A DNA stretch of 64,000 nucleotides from Temnothorax longispinosus (taxonomy: Eukaryota; Arthropoda; Insecta; Hymenoptera; Formicidae), in NCBI RefSeq assembly GCF_030848805.1, contig NC_092364.1:1488001-1552000 (forward strand), written 5' to 3'. This document shows, one piece after another, positions 50,968-63,908 of this stretch. Below the pieces are notes generated by a model, which made no database searches, was not told where the DNA came from, and worked only from the letters and a program-made list of their open reading frames with translations. A program made the position numbers and the translations under genes. Positions within the stretch are counted from its first letter, which is position 1. Every line of letters begins with the position of its first letter.

Positions 50968-51035
50968 TTTTACAGTTTTTTGTTAGAACAATAAATCCAT
51001 AATATACTTAAAATTGATAATCGCTGTGTTTTAAG

Positions 51036-51128
51036 ATCGATAAGTAATCGACGCGCAGTTTACTGAGTTAGAAAAAAATACACAACACAGAAACATTATT
51101 ATTAGGCTATCAAGATCCAGTCCGACTG
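51036..51128 (-). repeat. Dispersed short repeat, copy C (inverted partner of B)
   Basis: Read on the minus strand it carries CAGTCGGACTGGATCTT, shared exactly with copy A, then TGTTTCTGTG, then AACTCAGTAAACTGC, shared exactly with copy B. It links the left half of A to the right half of B and so defines the full unit of about 90 bp. Confidence 0.7.
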
Positions 51129-51129
51129 A

Positions 51130-52422
51130 AAATGGCATCTTTTCTAATTAATTATTAGATTTATATTAGTCCTGTTTTATTTATTATAATTTATTTTAAT
51201 ATAGTAAGAAACTCTTCATAACTAGCGTTGTAAGAATAATAATGATACATTCAAAGTTTTAAGGAAACGTTGAAAGTCCAGAATTATTAGAGCAAAATGA
51301 TTTCCGGTAACAATCAGATATTAAAATTAAATTATTAATATTGGAGTAATAACTTTATATATTCTTTTAGTGATTAAATTGTAAATTAATTTAAGCAAAT
51401 TAAAATTATATTGTGTTGCTCGCGTAATTTTATTATGTTTGTAAAGTTTGAACGACTCTTTTATTCTGCATCGCCGATAATTGTGATTGTAACTGCGTCC
51501 GCGTTGTCTGAAGGTTACCTTTAGTTCCTAGACTAAAAGATTACAAATAGCTACATGATAATCGTAAATTATTCACGATTTATTTAATTGCGCAAGTTGA
51601 ATGGAAGGATTTTATCGCGTAAGGTGTTGTTCAATCATAAAACAAACGTAACCATTTCTAAGAACGATCTGCGGCAAAGTCCGGAAAATAAATCTCACAT
51701 AGTATTTGCCACGAATATAATAATAAGATATCAATTTTTCAAGCATTTGTATGTATAATATGTTACATGTGGAGAAGTAGAAGTAATCGGTAGTATTGAT
51801 ATCAGATATTTTGCACAATAACAATAATCGCGAAAGAGATACAATTATAATGTTTGAAGAATTAAGGAAAACAGAATATATTGTCGCTTTTGAGTTTTAT
51901 TAAGTATTTAATAAATAAACATGTTTTTCTTACAAAAACAAATTTCTATTTATATACATAAACATTCAGTGAAAGATCTTACATGATAATCATTAATCAT
52001 GTATAAACTTATACGTATACTTATTCGTTTGGCAGTAAAAATATATAATTAATACTTGCTGCTATAAACCTTACGTCTTTCTTCAGAATTTCTTAAAGAA
52101 CGCAGTAATACTATCATATATTTTTCTAAAAATATTTTTTGTTATATTTTCTATAAAATGCCAGCTTTATATAAATTATAATATTATGAAAAATATGAGT
52201 TACAGAAACGCGCGTGACAAGATGAATAATCATAGAGCGAATTTTGCTAATATTACGAAAGTAATTAATTTCGTAATATAATAAATAGAATTTCTAAATA
52301 TATGTTCGCTTTATCCTAGCGTTTGAACAACACTCGGGTCACTTGTGATAATTTAATTCAATGCGCGTTTGCGCGCGATGTGCGTTCGCACTTTTTCTGA
52401 AATATGTGATGGTAGTTTTTCT
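51130..52422. other. Intergenic/3' region between the two minus-strand genes
   Basis: AT-rich. The minus strand carries an AATAAA at 51,901-51,896, a candidate poly(A) signal for the transporter about 520 bases past its stop codon. No other feature. Confidence 0.5.
51896..51901 (-). terminator. Candidate poly(A) signal AATAAA of the transporter
   Basis: Canonical hexamer on the minus strand, downstream of the TAA at 52,425-52,423. AT-rich surroundings make chance occurrence possible. Confidence 0.3.
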
Positions 52423-52763
52423 TTAGATTGTCGCTTCTGCTTCGAAATCTCCACGTTTTTCTTTCAACTTACGCTTCCTGCATATAAAAAAGCAACAACT
52501 TTTATAATTTAGACTATACTCAAATCACATATTTGAATGTAAACGGTAATCTTTAACGAAGATTATATTTGTATTATATACGAGCATATATTAAGTTATT
52601 TTTTTAAATAATTCGCACATAAAAAATAAAAAAGAGCGTCCTAAATATTACCAATTTTGCCACGTGTCATTGTTCCATTTATATTATTTACGAAACAACG
52701 AAATTTTTTACGCGAAAATTGATAGGGCATAAAAATATCAATATTCATCTACGTGCAATATAC

Positions 52764-52803
<40 letters not shown>

Positions 52804-55800
52804 TCATGTATAGAAACCGATAATACTTAATGTAAAAGTGTTTTCTTTACAAAAAGAAATTCTTATGCAATTTATGTATGCTTTAAAAAATTTGCTTTAC
52901 TTACTTCCCGAATTCTTCGCCGTCTTGAAGCGTTTCCGGTAATGTACATCCGGCAGTTTCCGGTAATAATAGGCATAATGAGGACCCAATCAATGGCAAG
53001 ATTCCGAATATAGTGGGTGATAGCCACGTTTCGAAGTAATTCTAAAATAATATCTACAATTGGTAATCTAGAAAACTTAGTAGTTGGTGACTTTTGTTAC
53101 GACAATAACTTAATTCAAATCTCCATGTAAATGGGAAACGAGATGTTATTTGTTAACATCTATATTTACAAATCGACTCTATAATTAAACTTACCAAAGA
53201 CACTACAAAGGGTGCTAAGATAGAGCCTACTCTAGCACACATGCTACTCGCGCCGATTCCGATGTTTCTCACGACTGTAGGAAACAGTTCTCCGGAGAAA
53301 AGGTAGACTGTTGTAAATGACACCGACATGCCGACAAGACCGATGCATGCCAAGAGCAGTCTTAGCCATGCCATATCTGTGAAAAATGAATTACCGATGT
53401 ATCTTAGACGATTTATTATTTTATATGTATAGATATCTCGTTTATCGTAAATTTTCTTTGCCACTTAACAATAGGATGGAACTTTTTTCGTTATCAGTCC
53501 ATTGGTCGATCCATTCAAATTTAGATCGTCAACCAATAAATAGAGAGATTTTACCAGAACGGAAAATACTTATAACATACTTATAAAATAAAGGTAAAAT
53601 AACGTATTAGATATAGTAACAATAATTTTTGTGCAGAACTCGTTCCACTGATCAAAAACGTTACAAGAAAGTTCAAAAAGTTACAAGAAAATGACAATAA
53701 ATTCATGTATGGTTTCTTACCATTTGAGACGAAGATTAAGAATAGACAGGCTACACCGCTTATAGAATTGCTGCAAATCAGGGTAATCCGTCGACCCAAT
53801 GCGTTCATTGCCCACCAAGCGACGAAATTCCCAGGAATCTGTATGGCACCGGATACTGCGAAATTAATGAAAATATCGCCACCGACCTGACCAATGTACT
53901 GTGATATGCCAAACAAACCCATTCCGCAAACCATCCAGTTAAAGAAAATAGAGATTGACTTCACTCGCATGTTCGGCGTGCGAAGCAAGTCGAAAAACGA
54001 AGCCTTGTAATCTAGAGTAGATTTCTTAAGATTCTAAAATATAAAAGCGAATGTTAGAGTTAAAGGGAATTAATTTCTTGGAAAATTTTTCTTGTTCTTC
54101 TTGATTATATTCCTTACGTTTGGATCTATTTGTCGAAATCTTTCAATAAATAGAATTGTAACTCTTACCTGGTGCAAGCAATGTTTCCTGACTATTTCGG
54201 GAATGTCTATATTTTCCACTTTATTAACATTGGCCCCCTTTCGCAATATCTCGCATGCTTCTCTCTGCTTTCCCACAGCTAGTAACCATCTGGGTGATTC
54301 AGGTATTATCCACCAATAACTTAAAAGAATAATGGATGGAAGTGTGATGGCAATCTGTAGTTGTTGCCAATGTCGAAACCAGAATGCGAGTCCTGCCAGC
54401 GACATATGGCCTAAACTGTATGGAACTTGATATAAAACGGTGATGGCGGCACGCCATTTTGTACCTACTATTTCCATACCTGAAAAATATTTTTAAAAAT
54501 GCTCATTATATTGACCTATCTTATTAGCAAAAAAATTTGTTTTTAATATAACATTTAAATTGACATTGTAAATACTGATTTTTATACAAATAACAACGAT
54601 ATTTTATAACGATTTTTTCTACCGTTAAAAGTTGCCAAGGTCTGTTTTTTTGTAATCTTAATATTCTTCTAAATAAAGAACACACTTACAGATAACGTAA
54701 CTAGTAACCATCGTGCCTCCAGTGGCTAAGGCACTTAACAACTTCAATAGTAATAATGCGTAAAACCAAGGTACCACGGCGCATCCAATACCTGACAAAA
54801 GTTGAAGAACAATAGAAACTATCAGCGGCGTTTTCCTGCCATATCTGTGAATATTCGTATATTTTTCATTTCTTTGTAACTGTTTTACAATTTGAAATCA
54901 TATATTCAATAATACGTGTACTTGCCTGTCTGCTAAACTGCCAAAGATTATGTTGCCGAGAAGTATTCCAAACATAAGAATGGACTGTTGAATATTCGCA
55001 TAATGCGTTCGATCACAGACCAAATTCCACTGAAACGATAACAGTTTTTTACTTTTCTAAATAAATTTTCAAACCGGTAAACAAAAGGAAATTTCGTCGC
55101 TCGATTACATCTCACAAATTTACGAATACGTTTGTTTATATTCTAAAACAATGATTTTTGAACTCATGATATACTTACTTGTGATATAATGGTCTCGGGA
55201 AATATTGTCCTATCGTATTCCCATTCCGTGCATTTTATCAGGGTGCCGTTAACATTGGCTGTGCATTGGTCCTTGGAATATTCCTCTGTAGTAGCAGGTT
55301 CTGTGCAATTGTAATCTTGATGAGGCGCCATAAAAACGATCGCTAATTGATGCCACGCTACCGGAAATTTGACCAAAGACATCGCCAGGCAGATGATGAT
55401 TTGCCACCTGCCGAGATTGCCAATCGCGGCCTGCACGGCGTCCACACTTGCGTTAGAATCGACATGATCGTCCTTACCGTTAGGAACTTGCTTGGTATTC
55501 ACGTGTGCTGCAATTTAAGGAGACACTTTTTTTCATTTGCAAACTCACATTAAATTCTATTAATTGAAGGTTTTAAGTTTTTACTGGTTCTATCCTAGGT
55601 TACGACGCCGATCTTGATTGCGAGTTTTTGCAGAAAGGATTGTTATTTTCACGTGTAGAAATAAATTACACATAAATTATTCTTGTTTCTCACATACGGC
55701 GATATAAGCCAAATGACAATAAATAATGATGCAGCTTAATACAATTATTAATCGTAAGACGTGCCACATTCTTCTTATTATTGTGATAAAATATACGATG

Positions 55801-58355
55801 CAAATTTTTTATTGCATGGATTCTTTATCTGCATAATCTTTATCGCTTTTGAAAAATTTTTTTGCGCATTGTAGGTGTACGTTGTAATTACGCACATTAT
55901 TTAAACTTGATTTTAATTACAAATTTATTGCATTATGCAATGGTTAAGTTGATTTACAACTTCTCAATCAGTTTTGTATAATTGGGCGCTATCAGCTACG
56001 TCATTTGGTAATGTAATACAAAATTATTTGTCGAGCTTCGTATAAAAAAGAGATGCGCATACGCATTATAAAAGTCAACACATATATAAGATTATATACA
56101 ATTACAAAGACTTCCACATTAAGAAATTTTTGTACTAGCATAAAATTAACATAAAATTGTAACCTTCTTAATAATTGTATTTAACCCTCAATTAGCACAC
56201 ATGTGCTAATTCGCACCACTTTTTTTTCGTTCAGCACTTTATATATTTCAATTTTTCATATAAAAATCATTTCTTTTTCGTAAAATAAAGTGCACTACTC
56301 GATTGCCAGGGAAATTTTACATAAATTTTTATTAAAAATGACTGAGATACGACAGTTAAAAGTTGTAAAAATCTCAAATCGCGCACTAGTGTGGCATTTG
56401 AGGTGGCCCAACCGAGGTGTGCTAATTGAGGGTTAATGTAGTAATATTGCAATATTTATACACACATATTTACATTCCGCTGTAAAAATTTATTTTGTCT
56501 AAAATTGTATAAAATCATCATTTCGATTCGAAGAATTAAATATCATTCACTTTGTTAAAAGAAAATCTGTTTCTAATACAGATATTTTTACTTAATGAGA
56601 GCAATAGACTTTGTAAGGGTTCAAACGAATTTATCATTACAAATCTATCAGATTGATTAGGTTGATTAAGCAATTTACACTGAAATACATCTGCATTGGA
56701 AGTGCATTTACATCAGGAACATATCTCTTTGTCATATTTTATTTGCACAACAGGTAATTTATGACTGTCAACACATATAATGGTTTCCAGAAAATGGTAA
56801 CAAGCATGTGTGTAATGTGTAGTATGAAAACAATCGCCCATTTACATAAAAAATCTAATAGGAATTAAAAAAACAAGTCCATTAGTTCATAGATGAGAAA
56901 AACAATGTGTGATTTTCCTCGTTCAGTACTAGAGAATCAAAATTAAATCATCAATCCGTAATTACAATTGTCTAGCGCAGCAGCTGCGTAATAAAAAGTT
57001 TAACCTTGCTTGTTCATGACAAATGATTCATAAATATTTATAAGTTAAACAGTTAAGTACTCTCTCTTTCTTTTTTATGCATATTTCCGAGTAATGAGAT
57101 CTGAGAGTAAGCATTAAATGTCTTTCTCGATAGTCGACACAGGTAAATTTTCTTGATATTATAAAGGTATTTTTTTTAATATTATATATACGGAAAGGGC
57201 GGCAAAAATTTATCCAAAATTAGTTTCTAAGTACGTTGTTAAAAAATGAAGAAATTAAAACCGATAACGAAAAAAATCATAAAGAGATTAATGACTATTT
57301 TACACTTCTGTAATTAAATGTTACATATATTGCCTTCGATATTGCTATGCATGCGAGAGTAATCATGCGAAACGCCTCTCACAACAATTGATACTTTGCT
57401 GATGTTGCTAACAATCACTGACAGTAGAACCGAAATATGTAATAAATATGTATTACGGCGTAAAATGACGACGAAACCAGTTCGCAGAAAAGAAAAACGC
57501 TATAGAGAGTGCATGTAAACCATAAAATAAATGTTAACCTCGAGACACCAAGAAGATAACCTTCGATCTTGGGCGCTCCAACTTACATCGACATCCTTCT
57601 TCGGCGACTCGAAAGGTCAGTCTTGCCTTTCAAGCTGCCATGTCTCAGTCATGCGATACAGATTTATCCTAACGTTATTATATATGTACGCGCCGAAATA
57701 AATCGCTCAAATTTTAATTTGAGAAATTTTTAACAAAATTTGGAGTAGACTTTTGCCTTGCGAAAACAGGAAGGTGATATACTAAACTATCGTTTATCAG
57801 CTTTCGCATTTTACCGTATTTACATCGAAGTTATTATAAAAATACCTTTATGTTTAAAACAAATGTTTAAACTATGTTTTAAACATTACATTATTCTAAC
57901 ATGCTTTTAAACATAAACAAATGTTTAAAAGATACTTCCTTTTTTTAAATTTGATACGATTTTAAAACTGATTTCGAGTAGGTACGCTATGATTCGTGTA
58001 TAATGACGAAATTTATTTTTTCAAAATTCCACGAAAGAATTATATAAAAAATATTAAATAAATACAAAAAGAAAGCTAATAAAATGTGAGAAATAAAAAC
58101 ATCTAAACAAAAAGCATTTTTAAAATTTAACTTAAGGTGCTGTTGAAATCTATGAAATTAACTAAGAAATTTTGATTCTGTTTTCTATTCCTTTTCTTTC
58201 TTCTCAAAGTACTCAATTCGATTTAATATAATAAGCAGGTGAATTTAATACTTATTTCTATAGGATCGGGTTTTGTAATATTGATAATCGCTTTAATTTA
58301 ATTTGTTATCAAGAAACGTACCATATTCGGAAGCGTTTGTTTTCGTCTTCTTCAT
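52423..58355 (-). CDS. Organic cation transporter-like MFS protein (SLC22-type)
   Basis: Nine coding exons join in frame: 58,355-58,322; 55,507-55,179; 55,029-54,926; 54,844-54,690; 54,479-54,169; 54,033-53,721; 53,376-53,195; 53,041-52,905; 52,477-52,423 (TAA). Product 539 aa, typical of the family, a 12-helix plasma-membrane carrier of organic cations or zwitterions. A first helix (about 45-70) precedes a large extracellular loop with sequons at N78 and N98 and cysteines 79, 93, 104 and 126. DRYGRK (155-160) is the MFS loop 2-3 signature, PESPRW (267-272) the SLC22/sugar-transporter motif, GELFPTVVRN (444-453) a family block, and LPETAGCTLPET (502-513) the cytoplasmic motif after the last helix. 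The tail is basic (KKRKLKEKR). The start is chosen because MKKTKTNASEYG is the only upstream ATG exon found with the right phase (1) and a good donor (TATG|GTACGT). Substrate is unknown. Confidence 0.92.
52771..52801. repeat. (TA)n microsatellite in the last transporter intron
   Basis: Perfect TA repeat of about 31 bp between coding exons 8 and 9. Confidence 0.92.
54845..54925 (-). other. GC-AG intron of the transporter
   Basis: The exon 3/4 junction uses GACAG|GCAAGT ... TTCACAG|ATATGG. Only this GC donor restores the DRYGRK signature in frame (AG + A = Arg156). Its context matches the consensus typical of functional GC donors. Length 81 nt. Confidence 0.85.
56181..56436. mobile_element. 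piggyBac-like MITE with TTAA ends
   Basis: A 256-bp segment bounded by perfect 20-bp inverted repeats, TTAACCCTCAATTAGCACAC at 56,181-56,200 and its reverse complement at 56,417-56,436. The terminal TTAA on both sides followed by CCCT matches the TTAA target duplication and C-rich tips known for piggyBac transposons. The left end also carries an internal palindrome AATTAGCACA-CA-TGTGCTAATT. There is no transposase reading frame; a 61-codon frame inside is not significant. It lies in the 2.8-kb first intron of the transporter. Confidence 0.85.
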
Positions 58356-59819
58356 ATCACTGTCTGGTTCCACGTTCTGCTAAACTTTTATTTTTTTTTG
58401 TATTCAGATATCTGTAACATTGGATAGTAAAATATATAAATACTTGAGTGATAAGTTGAAGACATCGGTTAGCAATTATTTTTTAGATGAATACGATGAT
58501 ATAATTTTTATATACACGTACATAGTGGTGTGATCGTATTTTTCTATTTCTAATCTCTTTTCTCCTTTCACCTACTCCCCTACTTCTTCTACCTCTCCTA
58601 CTTACAGTTCAACAAGAAATTGTTTTTCGCAATAACGGACATTCCTCGACTCGCTCAATAGTAACCGGTGTGTGGTATCAATGTATAATGCTTATAACTT
58701 GCAGATTAATTATTATTATTCGTTGTGATTGTACTCACACATTTCGACTTTTCTAACGGAATAGAAATCGCAGAACTGATGACAGAGTCCTCAAACCATG
58801 CATATGTATACATGCTTTACACGAGTAATTACACATCTTGTTGTATTAGCATTACTTTTTATCTCATTCGAATCGCGAAGATAATTTTCAGTTTTTCTCA
58901 GGTATCAGATAAATTATGACTTAAGTACATATCAGCACAGAACATAGATAAAACAGTAGTTACGATTTACATAATTAGAAAGCGCATTTTTCGCAAAAAT
59001 AGGTCTTGAAAGGCAATGATCAATATTTGTATAGTTATACGTCATACAGAATGATAGGACGTTGAACTTGAACGAAGAGAAAGAAAAACAGAAATGGAAA
59101 GGAAGCAGCAAACCCCGTTATGAAGGGCACAGAAAATGTTGATGTTCCAATGACTCCTCTCGCAGATACAACTTTTCTTCGCTGTTATTACCGCGTTATT
59201 ACTGTTATCATGCCTGCTGAGGCCCAATTATGATTTACGTGCGGAAATCACAGGCAATATGTAGTCACAAAAATCTGCAACTTTGAGCAGATTTCTTGCA
59301 CACCCAATCTGTGTAGTTCGCATTTTTTTAAGTACATAATTAAGGTTGCAAGAAACATGAAACTATAATTTCCCAGGAATATGCATTCTTTCACGACATT
59401 TCTCCACGACAAACAAGATGAGGATTCAAAAGGAGGATTTAATGCGAATTAAACTTTAAGAACATAAATGAATATTAATCTTTTATTAATTTCAAGTGAA
59501 CTTTAACAGAAAAATTTGAAAATTGTAATAAATGCTTTCCCTAGACACATTTTCATGAAAAAAATGAATTTTTAAAATATATCAGAAAACCTTTTATTAA
59601 AAATTAACGCGGGTTATGGAAAAACCGAATTCCAATAATAAATTATATAATGTAAAATCAATTTTCATTTTTTTATATTATTTAAACTGACATGAGATAT
59701 ATATTATTGATAAAAATTAATTTCTTAGTATCCAAGAAATTTTAAATTATGTAAACCTATTGGATATCGACAAAATTAAAAAAAAAAAAAGATCTTTAAA
59801 GATATCGACTTGTCACGCG
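58356..59819. other. Upstream region of the transporter
   Basis: Should contain the 5' UTR and promoter of the minus-strand transporter, but I could not fix a start site. An AATAAAAG sequence (58,392-58,385, minus) is too close to the ATG to be a convincing TATA box. A pyrimidine-rich plus-strand tract lies at 58,556-58,606. Otherwise AT-rich. Confidence 0.4.
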
Positions 59820-60240
59820 CATAAGATGTACTGATTGAACGACGCAGCGCATATATATAAATTCGAATGGTGCTTACTCAGAAATCCAGTTGGCTTACAA
59901 GATCGAAAGCTGGACTTGGCGCACTCGCGTAATGTCACATTAATAAGAACGTTATTAGAAAATGAGTTTGTTCGTATTCTCGCTTGCAAATCGTGCGAAA
60001 CCGACGGCTCAAGCGTAACGACTATCGTATACTCGAAGACGCAAGTCAAGAAAAGTCTTTCAAGCCGCTTGTGTTGTCCACCGAAGAGGAGGGATGCCGG
60101 CGCCAAACGTCACGTCGGGACATGGCGCCGTTACATAGGAGTGCAAAAAATACGCATCGGATTTGCAACCTGCAATTTTACGCGCGCGAGATGATAGAAG
60201 TGCATCTCCATGGCATCTTCCCGGATTGGTCACAAAGTTA
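59820..60240. promoter_or_regulatory. CpG-rich island, possible promoter or distal 5' exon
   Basis: The only GC/CpG-rich block in the right-hand 10 kb. Frames of 119 and 85 codons (plus) and 97 codons (minus) overlap and show no domain. On the minus strand, possible donors occur near 59,878 (TCTGA|GTAAGC) and 59,897 (CTT|GTAAGC), so a non-coding first exon of the transporter is possible. Plausible but unproven. Confidence 0.3.
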
Positions 60241-60241
60241 A

Positions 60242-63200
60242 TCGTGATGGAATATTAATTCCGGATCTGCTCGTTTTAGTTGTATTTTCAATATTTTGCG
60301 CCCATATTTTCCTTCAAAATTTGAATTATGTACTCGTTATGAGCATCTATTTTATATAAATTACAAACAAAATACGGTTAATATGGACTTTTGTTGAAAT
60401 TAACGCTTATGTTGTAAAAGTTATTTTCAATAAAAGTGATTAAAAAAAAATTTTTTTAGTACGTCATTTTTATGGTCATCTAATTGTGACATTAGAATTG
60501 TACAATGGAAAATTTTGACGGAAAAATTGTAGGAAACTTTAAATTTTAAATCTTATTTAGACGCAATACACACAGCACTAAATTGTTCAATAATCATTAT
60601 ATACACAAACTACTGGCGTTGCATAAAACAATACATTAATTAGCATTGTTTGAAATACGAGAAAGTGTTTCGCAATGTAATTCGATAAGCTCGACATGCC
60701 GCTGAATGATATTCTGTTGTCGATGAAAATTTAACCGATCTGCAATTTACATTGTTTGAAGAACGTTTGGCTGTTTTAACACGAACCATGATAGTGCCCG
60801 CGTGTTTAAAAAGATTGTATTATATCCGAAATAGGCATCAAGAACTAATTCTTTTATACAAAATGTTTCGACAAAAGTGATTCAAAATATTGATTCGTGA
60901 ATCGAAATATTATTTCAAAGTAAAGAACAATTTTACATTTCGATAATTTTAATGTGCGCGTTTACACTGCAATTCCATTTACCACAATATAAAAACAAAA
61001 AATTATTTGATCGTAATATCGTATTATTGTACTAGGTACGTAAATGCTGGATTTAATGAGCAGAGTCGCAGCAGACGTACGATAGTCAAGATTATATTTT
61101 ACTAGATAATTTAAGATATAAATCTAACTAATTGTAAGCAATGGCAAATCATTAAATCATTCAACGAGGAAATCACGTACATGCATTTTATGCATAGTTG
61201 TGTCAATAGAAATACAGGTTGTATACCTGTGTGTACAACGATATGGAAATATTAAATATTCATTGGAATGAAAGAATGACGCATAAAATGCCTTTTGTAA
61301 GAAATTTAAACAATTAAATGACAAAACAATTCTACGAAATCATCAATAATTATTTTCATAACTTAGAAAATAGGAAATCACTGTTTACCACAAGAGAATT
61401 GGTTTACAAACTTATACTGATTAAAGAGTTTTTATACGGTTTAATAAATATTATAAGGCTTGTTGATAACGATTGTTAACTAAAAATTTTTATTCGGTTT
61501 AGCATTATAAACTTGTAAAATTTTGAACTATTTCTTTGAAATATCCTTTATAATCAGAGAGAGAAATGCTCTTGGGAAAATGCCATCAAGATTTCGAAGT
61601 TTCAAGTGCTTAAAAATAAAGACTCTACTGCTAATTGAACTTTAAACATCTAAAAAAGTGATATAAGCTTATTCCTAATTTAATTTTACATAATCTTTAA
61701 CATCAAGGAAGAGAAACTTTTTTTTAGAGAAAACTAATTGATCTTTTTGAATGAGATTATTTTTTTCAGAAATAAAGCGCATCCGAAAATTACACTGGAT
61801 TTTTCTGATAAAAAGATTATGTGGAAATACATGAATACTATATTTCAAATAAAAGCGCACAAATATTTGATAAGAATATTTTAGAACCAAAGTGTACGTT
61901 TAATAACGTATGTATTCGTATATTTTTAATATTTTATTTTTAGTTATTATTTGGCTATTGATTACGTAAATAATAAAAATTGCAAATTAAATGCAATTTT
62001 TTTTCATTTATGTTATATCTATTGTATAATATACCAAAAGTATCAAGAGACACGGGAATATAAGTTTATAAAAATTTAAGATTTTAACAAAAATTATAAT
62101 TACAGAATATAAAATACAATGTAGAAAACAGTTTTTATAAAGGGTAGATAATTATTTCAGACACAACTTGATAATTTGATTATTTAGGCTGTTACTTACA
62201 TATTGATAAGTTAATATATGTTAGCTTACATAAAACAATTTAAGATTAACGAAAAAATCGATATTTTTTATACTTTTTTATAAAAAATATTAATTGTTCT
62301 AAATTTTTCAACAAGAAAAACTACTTGCTTTGTGAAAAAAAATTAAATAAATTATACAACAAATTATACAGAGTAACTAATTAGCTTTCTTACACTTCTT
62401 GGGAAGACATACTACCTAATCCTGAATTATACGTGAATATTAAATACACCCGATTATCAAATGTGCAAAAGCTGCTGCAGCACAGTTGCTTCTCCATTAA
62501 CCCCAATTAACTTAGTCTCTTAAAAAATATTTGCGAGTATGCGAATGCCAAATGCGTACAAGGCATAGACATTTCCACGTGTGGCATCTGCATTAAGTGG
62601 CTTAATTGTCACAAATTTGTTGACCACCGCATGCTAATCGAAGAAACGATGCGGCCGCTGTTCTTACAGCGTTTTAATGATACAATTTGATTTTTGTAAG
62701 ACTCAAAGTTACACGAATTGTCAAAATTTTTATAACAGTATTCAAGGCGCATCATCGATTTCATACATCTTCCTAAATTTTATTGCTCTGTGATTGTGTT
62801 GCTCGTAATTCAAAAGTCGCGTCTCAAGTTTGTCCGAATATTTTAGTAACAACCTGTATTAAATGTAAGAATGAGGAAACCTACCAATTAATAAGAATGG
62901 CCGAATATGATATATATCTTTATACTACCATCTCAATTATCCTTCATCACGACAAATGCTTGATGACCTCAAAGTTTCTAAATCACTCGTGTGTAACCAG
63001 GATACGAGTTTATATAATAATAATGCCCGAATCGTGTGTCTGGTTAAACGTCGTTAGATACCTCCTCACCATCTAACTATATGTAGCATAACTGAAGCTT
63101 TATATTATATTTCTCTCTGTGATATTAGCCAACGAAAAAGTGCAATTGTATAAAACATAATTTAATAAATATTGATATAAGCGATTTAAAATTTACAATT

Positions 63201-63867
63201 TTAATAGAAGAATTTTAATCTTTTTAGATAGATTATTAAAATTTGATGTTTTGGCAAATCTTTTTAGTACAATTGTAATAAATATTTGATAATATTAATC
63301 CAGAAAACATTACGATGTTTTGAGAGTTAAGTTATCTAAGAAATATATTCTAAAATTTCGAGGTTGTTTTATAAAACTATCAGAAAACATTTGTATAATG
63401 ATTTTGAGATAGTTTAGGGACTTTGAACAGCAAAAATAAAAATTTTTGAAAATTGAAAATAATAATAGGATATAATTAGGAATAAAGTAAAATAAACTAT
63501 ATCATTTCAAGTATTTTAATTTCATAAAGAATTTATTATCTTTTTATTCACATCTGAATAAAATATTATGACACCAGATTATAAGATATTATAATAGATT
63601 GAGATCAATTTTTGTTATTAACAAAATTATGTAAATATAAAATTATTGACATATTAATTTATCAAATAATTTCATCTCCTGTTTTACGTTTTTCTTGTTA
63701 ACGCATTTCCTGTCGCTTTAAATGTATCGTTGTGACATTAAATAATAAAAGAATGCCAAAAATTTTAACTAATAACAAATAATAATAGTTTTATGTGCTA
63801 TGTCACATCCAGATTGGACACGTTATATATTTCAATCAATAAATGTTACAGTCGATAATGTAAATAG

Positions 63868-63908
<41 letters not shown>

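Noticed and set aside
55164..55502. Taking GTG at 55,502 as the start codon of the transporter
   Set aside because: The frame continues upstream to a clear splice acceptor (TTGCAG at 55,508), and an ATG exon with matching phase exists at 58,355. GTG is not a normal start for a nuclear insect gene.
57571..57670. ATG TCG AT at 57,599-57,592 (minus strand) as the transporter's coding start
   Set aside because: Joining it to exon 2 shifts the frame and hits a stop within a few codons; the 58,355 exon keeps the frame.
59835..60194. 119-codon plus-strand frame as a gene
   Set aside because: Three frames on both strands are open over the same CpG-rich block and none resembles a protein.
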